DNA of 64,000 nt from Modestobacter sp. DSM 44400 (GTDB lineage: Bacteria > Actinomycetota > Actinomycetes > Mycobacteriales > Geodermatophilaceae), in the NCBI RefSeq assembly GCF_900107175.1, contig NZ_FNOZ01000019.1, positions 1 through 64,000 on the forward strand. The letters run 5' to 3'. Made by a program: the position numbers and the translations under genes. Positions 45,420 through 53,922 of the stretch are shown here, piece by piece (positions within the stretch are counted from its first letter, which is position 1; every line of letters begins with the position of its first letter). The notes beneath the pieces were generated by a model. It saw only the letters and a list, made by a program, of their open reading frames with translations, was not told the DNA's origin and did no database searches.

Positions 45420-46784
45420 GTGCTGGAGCAGCCCTACGAGTACACCGCCCGCGCCCTGGTCGAGCCCGACTGGCGTCGGCTGCCCGGGTTCGCCGCGGTG
45501 ACCGAGGAGCAGTGGCGCAGCGCCCAGTGGCAGCGGGTGAACTGCGTGAAGAACGTCCGACAGCTGCGGGGCGTCTACGGCGACCTGCTCGACGACTCCT
45601 TCTACGCCGACGTGGCGGCCGACCAGGCCGGCCGGGCCACCATGTCGCTGCTGCTGCCCCCGCAGATGCTGAACACGATGGTGCCCGACGCCGTCCCGAC
45701 CGCCGCGGCGATGCTGGCCGACCCGGTGCGCCGCTACATGCTCACCGTCGCCTCCGACCGGCTGCCCGGCCCGGCGGCCAGCCATCCCTACGCCGCCCGC
45801 GACTCGCTGCACGAGCACGAGATGTGGGCCGTGGAGGGCCTGACCCACCGCTATCCCACCAAGGTGCTCGCCGAGCTGCTGTCGACCTGCCCGCAGTACT
45901 GCGGCCACTGCACCCGGATGGACCTGGTCGGCAACTCCACCCCGGCGGTGCCGAAGCTGAAGTTCGACCTCAAGCCGATCGACCGGCAGGCCGCGATGCT
46001 CGATTACCTGCGGGCCACCCCCGGCGTCCGGGACGTCGTGGTCTCCGGCGGCGACGTGGCCAACCTGCCCTTCAAGAACCTCGCCGCCTTCGTGCAGGGC
46101 CTGCTGGACGTCGAGTCGATCCGCGACATCCGGCTGGCCACCAAGGCGTTGATGGGCCTCCCCCAGCACTGGCTGCAGCCCGAGGTCCTCGACGGCATGG
46201 GCGCGCTGGCGCAGACCGCCCGGGCCCGCGGCGTCTCGCTCGCGGTGCACACCCACGTCAACGCCGCCCAGTCGGTCACCCCGCTGGTGGCCGATGCCGC
46301 CCGGGCCCTGCTGGCCGTCGGGGTGCGCGACGTCCGCAACCAGGGCGTGCTGTTGGAGGGCGTCAACGCCACCGCCGGCCAGCTGCTCGACCTCTGCTTC
46401 GCCCTCACCGACGGTGCCTCGATCACGCCCTACTACTTCTACATGTGCGACATGATCCCCAGCGCCGAGCACTGGCGGGTCTCGCTGGACCGTGCCCAGA
46501 CGCTGCAGCACGACATCATGGGCTACCTGCCCGGCTTCGCCACCCCGCGGATCGTCTGCGACGTGCCCTACGTCGGCAAGCGCTGGGTGCACCAGGTCGC
46601 CGAGTACGACCGCGAGCGCGGCATCAGCTACTGGACCAAGAACTACCGGACCGGCATCGAGCGCACCGACGACGCCGCCCTGGACCGCCGCTACGTCTAC
46701 TACGACCCGATCCACACCCTGCCGGCCGAGGGGCGCGCGTGGTGGGCCACCCACGGAAGCCCGGTGCTCGAGCCGGTCGGCTGA
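45420..46784 (+). CDS. kamA: lysine 2,3-aminomutase, radical SAM (KamA family)
   Basis: KamA makes L-beta-lysine from L-lysine using SAM, an iron-sulphur cluster and PLP. The 454-residue protein has the radical SAM cluster motif C-x3-C-x2-C (Cys157, Cys161, Cys164 in TCPQYCGHCTR) and VVVSGGDVANL. The usual PLP site PGGGGK is replaced by PYVGKRW with Lys387. The GTG at 45420 follows GAGGAG. It is divergent from kdd-amidohydrolase-kamDE-kal, which supports action on lysine. The altered PLP motif leaves some doubt about exact substrate. Confidence 0.88.
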   Translation: MLEQPYEYTARALVEPDWRRLPGFAAVTEEQWRSAQWQRVNCVKNVRQLRGVYGDLLDDSFYADVAADQAGRATMSLLLPPQMLNTMVPDAVPTAAAMLADPVRRYMLTVASDRLPGPAASHPYAARDSLHEHEMWAVEGLTHRYPTKVLAELLSTCPQYCGHCTRMDLVGNSTPAVPKLKFDLKPIDRQAAMLDYLRATPGVRDVVVSGGDVANLPFKNLAAFVQGLLDVESIRDIRLATKALMGLPQHWLQPEVLDGMGALAQTARARGVSLAVHTHVNAAQSVTPLVADAARALLAVGVRDVRNQGVLLEGVNATAGQLLDLCFALTDGASITPYYFYMCDMIPSAEHWRVSLDRAQTLQHDIMGYLPGFATPRIVCDVPYVGKRWVHQVAEYDRERGISYWTKNYRTGIERTDDAALDRRYVYYDPIHTLPAEGRAWWATHGSPVLEPVG

Positions 46785-46916
46785 TGTCCTCCACCGGACT
46801 CGCGCGGGAGTCGCCGTCCTCGGCCTTCAGCGTGCGTCCGGGAGCGTCCATGCGAGCTAGGTGGAGGAGACGGCGGGTCAGGTTTCCGAGCACCCGGACG
46901 GCGGTAGCCAGCACCG

Positions 46917-47425
46917 GTGGAACTGCTGTGCACCGACCGGCTGCGGCTGCGTGCCTGGACGGCGGAGCCCGGTGACCTGGACCGGCTGACCGACCTCTAC
47001 GGCCGGGAGGAGGTCACCCGCTGGCTCGACGGTCCGCCGACCGTGCCCGCCGCCGAGCTGGTGCAGTGCTGGGCAGCGGTGCGCGCATTGGACCCGCTGC
47101 ACGGCTGCTGGGCGATCGCCCCGCTGGACGGCGGCCCCCCGGCCGGGACGGTGCTGTTCAAGCCACTGCCCGACGGGGTCGGTGAGGTCGAGGTCGGCTG
47201 GCACCTGCACCGGACAGCTGGGGCCGCGGGTACGCCACGGAGGCAGCCCGCGCCGTCGTCGACCGTGGCTTCGATGCCGGGCTCCCGGAGGTCTGCGCCG
47301 TCGTCCGGCCGGGCAACGAGCCGTCGGTGGGGGTCTGCCGGCGGCTGGGCATGACCCCGCTGGGCCCGTTGGGCCGCTGGTACGACGTCGAGCTCGAGGC
47401 ATTCCGGCTCACTGCACCGGGCTGA
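46917..47425 (+). CDS. GNAT acetyltransferase (RimJ/RimL type), frameshifted
   Basis: The first frame reads LLCTDRLRLRAWTAEPGDLDRL through VEVGWHLH, typical of the RimJ/RimL group. At about 47211-47213 the frame must gain one C (CACCGGACAGC to CACCCGGACAGC) to continue HLHPDSWGRGYATEAARAVV, the acetyl-CoA loop, and PSVGVCRRLGMTPLG, ending at 47423-47425. Uncorrected, the protein stops early. The GTG at 46917 lacks a clear ribosome site. The lesion may be real or a base-calling error. Confidence 0.75.
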
Positions 47426-47441
47426 GCACGAGGAGGCAGGG

Positions 47442-48884
47442 ATGGAGTGGCTCGCTGAGCCGGATGCCTGGCTGAGCCGGCTCATGTTCACCCGCGGGCT
47501 GGCGCTGGTCTACCTGATCGCCTTCGTCGCCGCGCTGCGCCAGTTCCGCCCGCTGATCGGCACGGACGGGCTCACGCCGGTGCCGCGGTACCTGGCCCGG
47601 ACGACGTTCCGGAAAGCCCCCAGCGTGTTCCACTTCTACTGGTCGGACCGCTTCTTCGCCGGCTGCTGCTGGGCCGGCATCGTGCTGTCCGCCGCAGCAC
47701 TGGTCGGGGTGGCCGACCGGTTGCCGCTGGCCGGCTGGATGGTGCTCTGGCTGGCCCTCTGGGCGCTGTACCTGTCGATCGTCAACGTCGGGCAGCTGTG
47801 GTACGGCTTCGGCTGGGAGACGCTGCTGTGCGAGGCCGGCTTCCTGGCCGTGTTCCTCGGCCCGGCGCACGTCGCGCCGCCGACGCTGGTCCTGTGGCTG
47901 CTGCGCTGGCTGCTCTTCCGGCTGGAGTTCGGCGCCGGGCTGATCAAGATGCGCGGCGACCGCTGCTGGCGGGACCTGACCTGCCTCGCCTACCACCACG
48001 AGACCCAGCCGATGCCCAACCCGGCCAGCTGGTGGTTCCACCGGCTCAGCCCCCGCCTGCACAAGGTGGAGACGCTGGCCAACCACGTCACGCAGCTCGT
48101 CGTCGTCTTCGGCCTGCTCGCTCCCCAGCCGGTGGCCGGCGTCGCCGCGCTGGTCATGGTGGTCACCCAGGGCTACCTGATCCTCAGCGGCAACTTCTCC
48201 TGGCTGAACCTGCTCACCCTGGTTCTCGCGCTGTCGGTCGTCGACGGCACCTGGTACGCCGCGGTGCTGCCGGTCGGCCCGTCCGCGCAGCTCTCCTCCC
48301 CCGCCTGGTTCGCCGGGGTCACCGTCGTCCTCACCGCCGTGGTGGTCGTGCTCAGCTGGTGGCCGGTCCGCAACATGCTGTCCCGGCACCAGCTGATGAA
48401 CGCCAGCTTCACCCGGCTGCGGCTGGTGAACAGTTACGGCGCGTTCGGTTCGGTGACCCGGGTCCGCCGCGAAGTGGTCGTCGAGGCGACCGACGACCCC
48501 GACCCGGGGCCGGACACGGTATGGCGGGAGTACGAGTTCCGCGGCAAGCCCGGCGATCCGTACCGCCGTCCGCCGCAGGTCGCGCCCTACCACCTTCGCC
48601 TGGACTGGATGCTGTGGTTCGTCGGCATCTCCCCCGCCTACGGCCGGGGCTGGCTGGTGCCTTTCCTGGGCGAGCTGCTGGTCGCCGACCCGGCGATGCT
48701 GCGGCTGTTGCGCTCGGCGCCGTACGGCACGCAGCGGCCGGCGTTCGTGCGGGCGCGGCTGATGCGCTACCGCTTCACCACCCGCGCCGAGCGGCGGGCG
48801 ACCGGCGCCTGGTGGCACCGGGACGAGGCGCGCGAGCTGGTCGCGCCGCTGTCGCTGGACCAGCTGGCCGGCCGGGACCGGTGA
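47442..48884 (+). CDS. lipase maturation factor (LMF1)-like membrane protein
   Basis: The 480-residue protein has about eight hydrophobic segments and the LMF1 pattern: an N-terminal membrane block, RLEFGAGLIKMRGDRCWRDLTCLAYHHETQPMPNPASWWFH, and a C-terminal EYEFRGKPGDP...PYHLRLDWMLWF. In animals LMF1 aids lipase folding in the ER; bacterial homologues are uncharacterised. The ATG at 47442 has GAGGAGG upstream. It converges on an acyltransferase gene with three bases between stop codons. Confidence 0.88.
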   Translation: MEWLAEPDAWLSRLMFTRGLALVYLIAFVAALRQFRPLIGTDGLTPVPRYLARTTFRKAPSVFHFYWSDRFFAGCCWAGIVLSAAALVGVADRLPLAGWMVLWLALWALYLSIVNVGQLWYGFGWETLLCEAGFLAVFLGPAHVAPPTLVLWLLRWLLFRLEFGAGLIKMRGDRCWRDLTCLAYHHETQPMPNPASWWFHRLSPRLHKVETLANHVTQLVVVFGLLAPQPVAGVAALVMVVTQGYLILSGNFSWLNLLTLVLALSVVDGTWYAAVLPVGPSAQLSSPAWFAGVTVVLTAVVVVLSWWPVRNMLSRHQLMNASFTRLRLVNSYGAFGSVTRVRREVVVEATDDPDPGPDTVWREYEFRGKPGDPYRRPPQVAPYHLRLDWMLWFVGISPAYGRGWLVPFLGELLVADPAMLRLLRSAPYGTQRPAFVRARLMRYRFTTRAERRATGAWWHRDEARELVAPLSLDQLAGRDR

Positions 48885-48887
48885 GCC

Positions 48888-49757
48888 TCAGCGGCCCCGA
48901 CGGGGGCCGACCAGCGCCGCCAGGCGCTTCACCGGGTGCGGCCGCGGCACGTGGACGCGGTGACCGGCGGCGTGCTGGGAGTCGATCCGGGTGGCCTCCT
49001 CCGGCGTCGGGGCGGTGCCGCCCAGGTGCGCGGGCACCCACCAGCGGTCGTCGTCCCCGGCCGGCTGGTCGGCGTAGCTGCGCTGCGCCTCGGCGAGCAG
49101 GCCTTCCATGGCCGCGCGCGTGCGGCGCAGTACGACCTGCACCTTCTCCCCGGGCTCGGGCACGATCGGCTCCCCGATGAGCACGGTCACCGCGACGCCG
49201 CGACGCAGCACCACCTTGTGCCCCTTGGTGGCGATGCGGTGCCCGCCCCAGACCGCCGCGGGCAGGATCGGCACGCCGGCGTCCACGGCCATCCTGGCGG
49301 CGCCGGCCTTGAGGTCCTTGACGGTGAACGAGCTGCTGATGGTGGCCTCGGGGAAGACCCCGATGACCTGGCCGTCCTTGAGCGCCCGCACCGCCGCCTC
49401 GAACGCCGCGCTGCCGGCCTTGCGGTCGACCGGGATGTGCTGCATGGCCCGCATGAACGGCCCGGAGAACCAGTGGTGGAAGACCGAGGCCTTGGCCATG
49501 AACCGCACCAGCCGGTGCTGCGGCAGCGCGCCCAGCCCGAGGAAGGTGAAGTCCAGGAAGCTGACGTGGTTGCTGCACACGATCGCGCCGCCGGAGGCCG
49601 GCACGTGCTCCTGGCCGCGGACGTCGAAGCGGAACCGGAAGAGCGTGAAGACCAGCATCGCCAGCCGGACGACGATCCGGTACGGGCGGTCCCGGGGGTC
49701 CGGGTGCACTCCGAAGAGGTCCCGGCGCACGACGTCGTGCCAGGTCGCGATGAACAT
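48888..49757 (-). CDS. lysophospholipid acyltransferase, PlsC type
   Basis: The 289-residue protein has NHVSFLD, the NH-x4-D catalytic motif, the later FPEATISSS in place of the usual FPEGT-R-S, and AAVWGGHRIATKGHK. It would acylate a lysophospholipid at the membrane. The ATG at 49757 follows TAGGGT on the minus strand (49764-49769) by six bases, so it is probably leaderless. The Glu-Ala change in the FPEGT motif is unusual. Confidence 0.88.
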   Translation of the reverse strand: MFIATWHDVVRRDLFGVHPDPRDRPYRIVVRLAMLVFTLFRFRFDVRGQEHVPASGGAIVCSNHVSFLDFTFLGLGALPQHRLVRFMAKASVFHHWFSGPFMRAMQHIPVDRKAGSAAFEAAVRALKDGQVIGVFPEATISSSFTVKDLKAGAARMAVDAGVPILPAAVWGGHRIATKGHKVVLRRGVAVTVLIGEPIVPEPGEKVQVVLRRTRAAMEGLLAEAQRSYADQPAGDDDRWWVPAHLGGTAPTPEEATRIDSQHAAGHRVHVPRPHPVKRLAALVGPRRGR

Positions 49758-49766
49758 GAGCGGACC

Positions 49767-50135
49767 CTAACCGGCGCGCTGAACGGTGGCTTGCGCAACG
49801 ACTTCCCGGCTCGATCGGAGGCTCACCGTGCTGTTCCTTGGGCTCGGGGACCACGTGCGCGCCGGGAGCTCCCCCGGTGTCGGCCGCCCCATCGTCAGCC
49901 GGCCCTCGGTGGCCCGCTCCGCCCGGTCGTGCTCGGCGACGGTCTCCCCCTCGCCGCGGCGCGGGGCAGCCTCCAGGGCTTCCGCACTCAGCGGCACCGG
50001 GGTGCCCGCAGGGTTAACGACGAGCAGCTTGTCCTCCACGACCGACCCACGGTCCGCAGGTCGGTCCTGTGGTGATCCTGACCGGGGTCCTGGTGGGTGC
50101 TGCTTGTCCGCGCCCGGAGGGCGCGTTGTCCTCAT
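49767..50135 (-). CDS. uncertain hypothetical protein divergent from the 50.2-kb gene
   Basis: A minus-strand frame of 123 codons could start at ATG 50135 or at GTG 50039. It reads VEDKLLVVNPAGTPVPLSAE and an Arg/Ser-rich remainder without a known domain. Its composition is only moderately protein-like. The operator-like site at 50147-50173 lies just upstream, which could mean shared control with the divergent gene. The call is weak. Confidence 0.3.
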   Translation of the reverse strand: MRTTRPPGADKQHPPGPRSGSPQDRPADRGSVVEDKLLVVNPAGTPVPLSAEALEAAPRRGEGETVAEHDRAERATEGRLTMGRPTPGELPARTWSPSPRNSTVSLRSSREVVAQATVQRAG

Positions 50136-50146
50136 CGGGTAGGTGA

Positions 50147-50187
50147 CCCAACAATGTTCGACATTTTGTTGGGCATAACGGTAACCT
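50147..50187 (+). promoter_or_regulatory. promoter with overlapping operator, 50.2-kb gene
   Basis: CCCAACAA (50147-50154) and its exact inverse TTGTTGGG (50166-50173) flank an inner TGT-TCG-ACA (50055-style arms at 50155-50163). TAACCT (50182-50187) lies six bases before the ATG at 50194, so the site covers the -35 region of a leaderless promoter. This is the layout of a repressed gene. Confidence 0.7.
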
Positions 50188-50193
50188 TCCGTC

Positions 50194-51039
50194 ATGCAAC
50201 GTGGGTGGCAGCCACCGCTGCCCGACATGCCGGCTCCGCCGGCCGACCGCGCCTGGGCTCGACTGGCCCCGCCGGAGGGCTACGAACCTCAGTGGCGCCG
50301 GCTGGTCGAGGCGGCCCTGGCGCAGGATCTGGGCCCCGACCAGCTGGCCGAGACCGGGATGACGCCGCTGGCCGCCGCCCGGAACTGGAAGCCGGCGACC
50401 GTCGCGCTCTACAGCAAAGTGGCTCGCTACGGCGGCGTCGGCCTGCCGCTGGCCCGCACCCCGGAGCCGGAGCCGCTGACCCTGGAGCTGCGGCCGCTCA
50501 CCGAGGTGCGAGGTGAGGCCCCCGAGCACCTGCGTGCGGTGGCCTGGTGTGCCCTCGCGCTGGGCTGGCCGGCGACGGTCGGCCAGTTCCGCGCCCTCCG
50601 CCGCGACGAGGTGCACCCGACCACCCGGCGGCTGCTGGTGCACACCGACGACGGTGAGTGGTCGGTGCCCGGCGCGCTCACCGCCTGGCACGCGTGGGAG
50701 TCCGTCCGGGCCCGGTTCCCGGCCCTGGCGGCGAGCCCGTGGGTGTTGCCGGCGCTGCGCCGCGGGCCCGGCGTGGACAGCCGGGTCGGCGGGCAGCTGT
50801 CGACCCAGGCGCTGCAGGTGACCTTCGCCAAGCACGCCGTCCGGACGGCGCTGCACCTGCGGGCCACCGCATCCGCTCGCCGTCGCGAGGCCGTCGAGGG
50901 CCTCGCCGCCGACTACCTCACGTTGTCCTATGACTCCTACCGTCGGCTGGCGTTGGCTGCGGGCGCTCCCCCGGTGAGCCCCCGCGGCGCGGTGCGGGCG
51001 CTACGCAGCGTCAGCCGGGCGGCCCGGCTGGCCGGCTGA
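50194..51039 (+). CDS. unrecognised protein, possible degenerate tyrosine-recombinase fold
   Basis: I do not recognise this 281-residue protein. It is rich in helices and Trp/Arg/Ala. The middle reads HLRAVAWCALALGWPATVGQ, FRALRRDEVHPTTRRLLVHT, then a short PWVLPALRRGPG and QLSTQALQVTFAKHAV. This order resembles the catalytic domain of phage-type integrases, but the catalytic Arg-His-Arg-Tyr set is not evident. The ATG at 50194 is supported by a TAACCT -10 box and an overlapping operator. It may be a DNA-binding protein derived from a recombinase; this is inference. Confidence 0.7.
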   Translation: MQRGWQPPLPDMPAPPADRAWARLAPPEGYEPQWRRLVEAALAQDLGPDQLAETGMTPLAAARNWKPATVALYSKVARYGGVGLPLARTPEPEPLTLELRPLTEVRGEAPEHLRAVAWCALALGWPATVGQFRALRRDEVHPTTRRLLVHTDDGEWSVPGALTAWHAWESVRARFPALAASPWVLPALRRGPGVDSRVGGQLSTQALQVTFAKHAVRTALHLRATASARRREAVEGLAADYLTLSYDSYRRLALAAGAPPVSPRGAVRALRSVSRAARLAG

Positions 51040-51054
51040 GGGAGGCGCTCGCGG

Positions 51055-52176
51055 TCAGCACAGCGACAGTTGCTCGGGGACGGGCGGACCGGGCGGGTCG
51101 GCCCCAGGCCGTCGAACGGGGAGGCTGCCGGCGGGGAACCCGGCCGACTCGTCGCCGGGCAGGCCGGTGTCCGGCGATGCGCTCCCCTCCCCCGCCGCGC
51201 CGACACCACGGGCCGAGCCGCCGCTCTGCCGGTCCAGCCCGTGCCGGGCCATGATCGGTGGCACTCGGCGGGCCAGCCAGCTCCGGTACTCCGCCGGCAC
51301 GTAGGCGCCCCGCCCGTACAGCGTCTTGTAGCGGGACACCAGGGCCGGGTGCTCGCGAACCAGCCATGCGGTGAACCACTCCCGGGCGCCCGGGCGCAGG
51401 TGCAGGGGAAGCACCGTCACGCCGGTCGCTCCGGCCTCGGCGATCGCGCCGATGGCAGCCTCGAGATGGCCGAGGGAGTCGGTGAGCCCGGGCAGCACCG
51501 GGGCGAGGAACACTCCGCACGGCAGGCCCGCTCCGGTGATCGCCCGGACCAACTCGAGCCGGGCGTGCGGCGTGGGTGCGCCGGGCTCCAGGGCGGCGTG
51601 CAGGTCGTCGTCCCAGATGGCCATCGAGACGCCCATCCCGATCGGCACGTCGCGGGCCGCGGCGACCAGCAGCGGCAGGTCGCGGCGGGCGAGCGTGCCC
51701 TTGGTGAGGATGGAGAACGGCGTTCCGGAGCGGGCGAGGGCGTTGATGACCCCGGGCATCAGCCGGTACCGCCCCTCCGCGCGCTGGTAGGGGTCGGTGT
51801 TGGTGCCCAGTGCGACGTGCTCGCGCCGCCATGACGGGCGGGCCAGCTCGCGGCGGAGCACCTCGACGATGTTGGTCTTGACCACGATCTGCTGGTCGAA
51901 GTCGGCGCCGCTGTCGAGCTCGAGCCATTCGTGGGTGCTCCGGGCGAAGCAGTACACACACGCATGGCTGCAGCCCCGGAACGTGTTGATGGTATGGCCG
52001 AACGGCATGGCCGAGCCTTTCGGGACCGCGTTGAGCGCGCTCTTGCAGCGCACCTCGTGCAGCGTCAGCCCCGGGAACTCCGGCACCTGCAGGCTGCGCA
52101 GCAGCCCCCGGACGTCGGGTAGGCCGGGCAGGGTCGACGGCTCGTCGAGGTCCAGCCGTTGCGCATCCCACCGCAT
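51055..52176 (-). CDS. Rv2578c-family radical SAM protein
   Basis: The 373-residue protein starts MRWDAQRL like mycobacterial Rv2578c and has the radical SAM motif C-x3-C-x2-C in GCSHACVYCFARSTHEW. Further blocks are VKTNIVEVLRREL, GTNTDPYQRAEGRYRLM and SILTKGTL. The reaction is unknown; the related SPL-like proteins act on DNA lesions or modify other substrates. The C-terminal 70 residues are Gly/Pro-rich and disordered. An SOS box nine bases upstream of the ATG at 52176 ties it to DNA damage. Confidence 0.88.
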   Translation of the reverse strand: MRWDAQRLDLDEPSTLPGLPDVRGLLRSLQVPEFPGLTLHEVRCKSALNAVPKGSAMPFGHTINTFRGCSHACVYCFARSTHEWLELDSGADFDQQIVVKTNIVEVLRRELARPSWRREHVALGTNTDPYQRAEGRYRLMPGVINALARSGTPFSILTKGTLARRDLPLLVAAARDVPIGMGVSMAIWDDDLHAALEPGAPTPHARLELVRAITGAGLPCGVFLAPVLPGLTDSLGHLEAAIGAIAEAGATGVTVLPLHLRPGAREWFTAWLVREHPALVSRYKTLYGRGAYVPAEYRSWLARRVPPIMARHGLDRQSGGSARGVGAAGEGSASPDTGLPGDESAGFPAGSLPVRRPGADPPGPPVPEQLSLC

Positions 52177-52184
52177 GCCTCCAT

Positions 52185-52200
52185 CCGAACACACGTTCGA
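52185..52200. promoter_or_regulatory. LexA (SOS) box of the Rv2578c-like gene
   Basis: CCGAACACACGTTCGA matches the actinobacterial LexA site TCGAAC-N4-GTTCGA at all but the first base. It lies nine bases upstream of the radical SAM gene's ATG, where LexA would block transcription. Rv2578c is reported as a LexA target in mycobacteria. Confidence 0.8.
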
Positions 52201-52229
52201 TCGGATGTCGACCGCCCGGGTACGCCAGG

Positions 52230-52721
52230 TCAGAGCGGGGGCCGGTTCTCGTAGTACGTCGAGAGGACCACGGTGGTGCGGGTCGTCACGTTGGCCGCGG
52301 CCCGGATGGCGGCCAGCAGCGCCTCCAAAGCGTCGGGCGAGGCGACCCGGATTTTGAGGATGTAGCTCTCCACCCCGGCCACCGAGTGGCAGGCCTCGAT
52401 GGCGCTCAGGTGGGCCAGCCGGGACGGCGCGTCGTCGGGCTGGGCCACGTCGATCGGGGTGATCGACACGAACGCGGTCAGCGGCAGCCCGACCGCCTTC
52501 GCGTCGACCGTGGCGGCGTACCCGGTGATCAGGCCGCGCTGCTCGAGCCGGCGGACCCGCTGGTGCACCGCCGACACCGACAGGCCCACCCGGTCGGCGA
52601 GCTCGGTGTAGCTGGCGCGACCGTCCCGGGCCAGCGCGCTCAGCAGGGCCCGGTCGACGTCGGCGGCCGGCGGCGGGCCGCCACCGGACGGCGGCTCAGC
52701 CGGGGAGTTCGACGAGCTCAC
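52230..52721 (-). CDS. Lrp/AsnC-family transcriptional regulator
   Basis: The 163-residue protein has an AsnC helix-turn-helix (LLSALARDGRASYTELADRVGLSVSAVHQRVRRLE) and a C-terminal RAM ligand-binding domain (ITGYAATVDAKAVGLPL, CHSVAGVESYILKIRV). Such proteins sense amino acids. The GTG at 52721 overlaps the end of the upstream peptidase gene by 26 bp, so the two form an operon. A link to the lysine cluster 7 kb away is possible but not shown. Confidence 0.9.
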   Translation of the reverse strand: MSSSNSPAEPPSGGGPPPAADVDRALLSALARDGRASYTELADRVGLSVSAVHQRVRRLEQRGLITGYAATVDAKAVGLPLTAFVSITPIDVAQPDDAPSRLAHLSAIEACHSVAGVESYILKIRVASPDALEALLAAIRAAANVTTRTTVVLSTYYENRPPL

Positions 52722-53841
52722 GCGGCCCCCCGTTGAGGTTCCGGACACCATCATCGGTGCAGACCACGATGTCCTCGATCCGGGCGCCGCAGCGGCCGGC
52801 CAGGTAGATGCCGGGCTCGACCGAGAAGGCCATCCCGGGCTCCAGCGGCAGGTCATTACCGGCCACGACGTAGGGCGCCTCGTGGGTGTCGAGCCCGATG
52901 CCATGACCGGTGCGGTGGATGAAGTGCTCGCCCCAGCCGCCCTCGATGATCACGTCGCGGGCCACCGCGTCGATCTGCTCGCAGGTGACCCCCGGGCGCA
53001 CCGCGGCAGTGGCCGCCTCCTGCGCCTGCTGCAGCACCGCGTACCACTCCGCGACATCGGGGGCGGCAGCACCGCCGACGACGTAGGTGCGGGTGCAGTC
53101 GGAGCGGTAGCCGGTCGCGGTCTCTCCGCCGATGTCGACGACCACCAGGTCACCGGCCTGCACGACCCGGTCGGACAGCTCGTGGTGCGGGCTGGCGCCG
53201 TTCGGCCCGGAGCCGACGATGGTGAAGTCGACGGACACGTGCCCCTCGGCCAGGATCGCCGCCGCGATGTCGGCGCCCACCTCGGCCTCGGTGCGCCCGA
53301 CCCGCAGCCAGCCGGCCATGGCGGCGTGCACCCGGTCGATGGCCGCGCCGGCCAGCGCCAGCTCCTCGACCTCGGCCGGGGTCTTGACCATGCGCAGCCG
53401 GTCGATGACCGGGCTCGCCAGCTCGAGTGCTGCGCCGGGCATCGCCCGCTGCACGCCCAGCGCGTGCTCGGCCCACGTCCGGTTGCCCACCGCGATCCGG
53501 GTCGGCCTGGCGCCCAGGCGCGCGGTCACCGCCTCGGCCAGCCGGGCGAAGGCGTCGTCGGTCTCGTCCCAGGCCAGCACCTCCAGGCCGAGCGCGCCGG
53601 CTGGGGAGGCCTCGACCATGGGCACTTCGAGCCGGGGCACCACCAGCAGCGGTTCCCCGCGACGCGGGACGGCCAGCGCGGTCAGCCGCTCCATCGCGTG
53701 CGCCGAGTAGCCGCACAGGTAGCGCAGGTCGGAGCCCGGCGTGACCACCAGCAGGTCGACGCCGAGCTCGTCGGCGACCGCCCGGGCGGCGTGCACGCGA
53801 TCGATCGACACCAGGAGCGAGGAGGAAGGGGCTGCGACCAC
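52696..53841 (-). CDS. pepE: Xaa-Pro aminopeptidase/dipeptidase, M24 family
   Basis: The 381-residue protein has a creatinase-type N-terminal domain and the M24 'pita-bread' domain with the five metal ligands in order: VVVDIGGE, SDCTRTYVV, HRTGHGIGLD, FSVEPGIY and GARIEDIVVC. It cleaves Xaa-Pro peptides in the cytosol. The GTG at 53841 follows TAGTCT (53848-53853) by six bases. It lies next to the exonuclease gene as in M. tuberculosis (Rv2089c pepE, Rv2090). Confidence 0.92.
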   Translation of the reverse strand: MVAAPSSSLLVSIDRVHAARAVADELGVDLLVVTPGSDLRYLCGYSAHAMERLTALAVPRRGEPLLVVPRLEVPMVEASPAGALGLEVLAWDETDDAFARLAEAVTARLGARPTRIAVGNRTWAEHALGVQRAMPGAALELASPVIDRLRMVKTPAEVEELALAGAAIDRVHAAMAGWLRVGRTEAEVGADIAAAILAEGHVSVDFTIVGSGPNGASPHHELSDRVVQAGDLVVVDIGGETATGYRSDCTRTYVVGGAAAPDVAEWYAVLQQAQEAATAAVRPGVTCEQIDAVARDVIIEGGWGEHFIHRTGHGIGLDTHEAPYVVAGNDLPLEPGMAFSVEPGIYLAGRCGARIEDIVVCTDDGVRNLNGGPRELVELPG

Positions 53842-53922
53842 GTCGGCAGACTAACCACGGGAGCCGACGAGTCGGGGCGTCGTCACCGACTCGTCACCAA
53901 GCCGGCCCGTTACCTTCCTCGC

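Noticed and set aside
46785-46870. Inverted pair TCCTCCACC...GGTGGAGGA after kamA
   Set aside because: The nine-base arms are 65 bp or more apart with no pairing between them; chance is likely in this composition.
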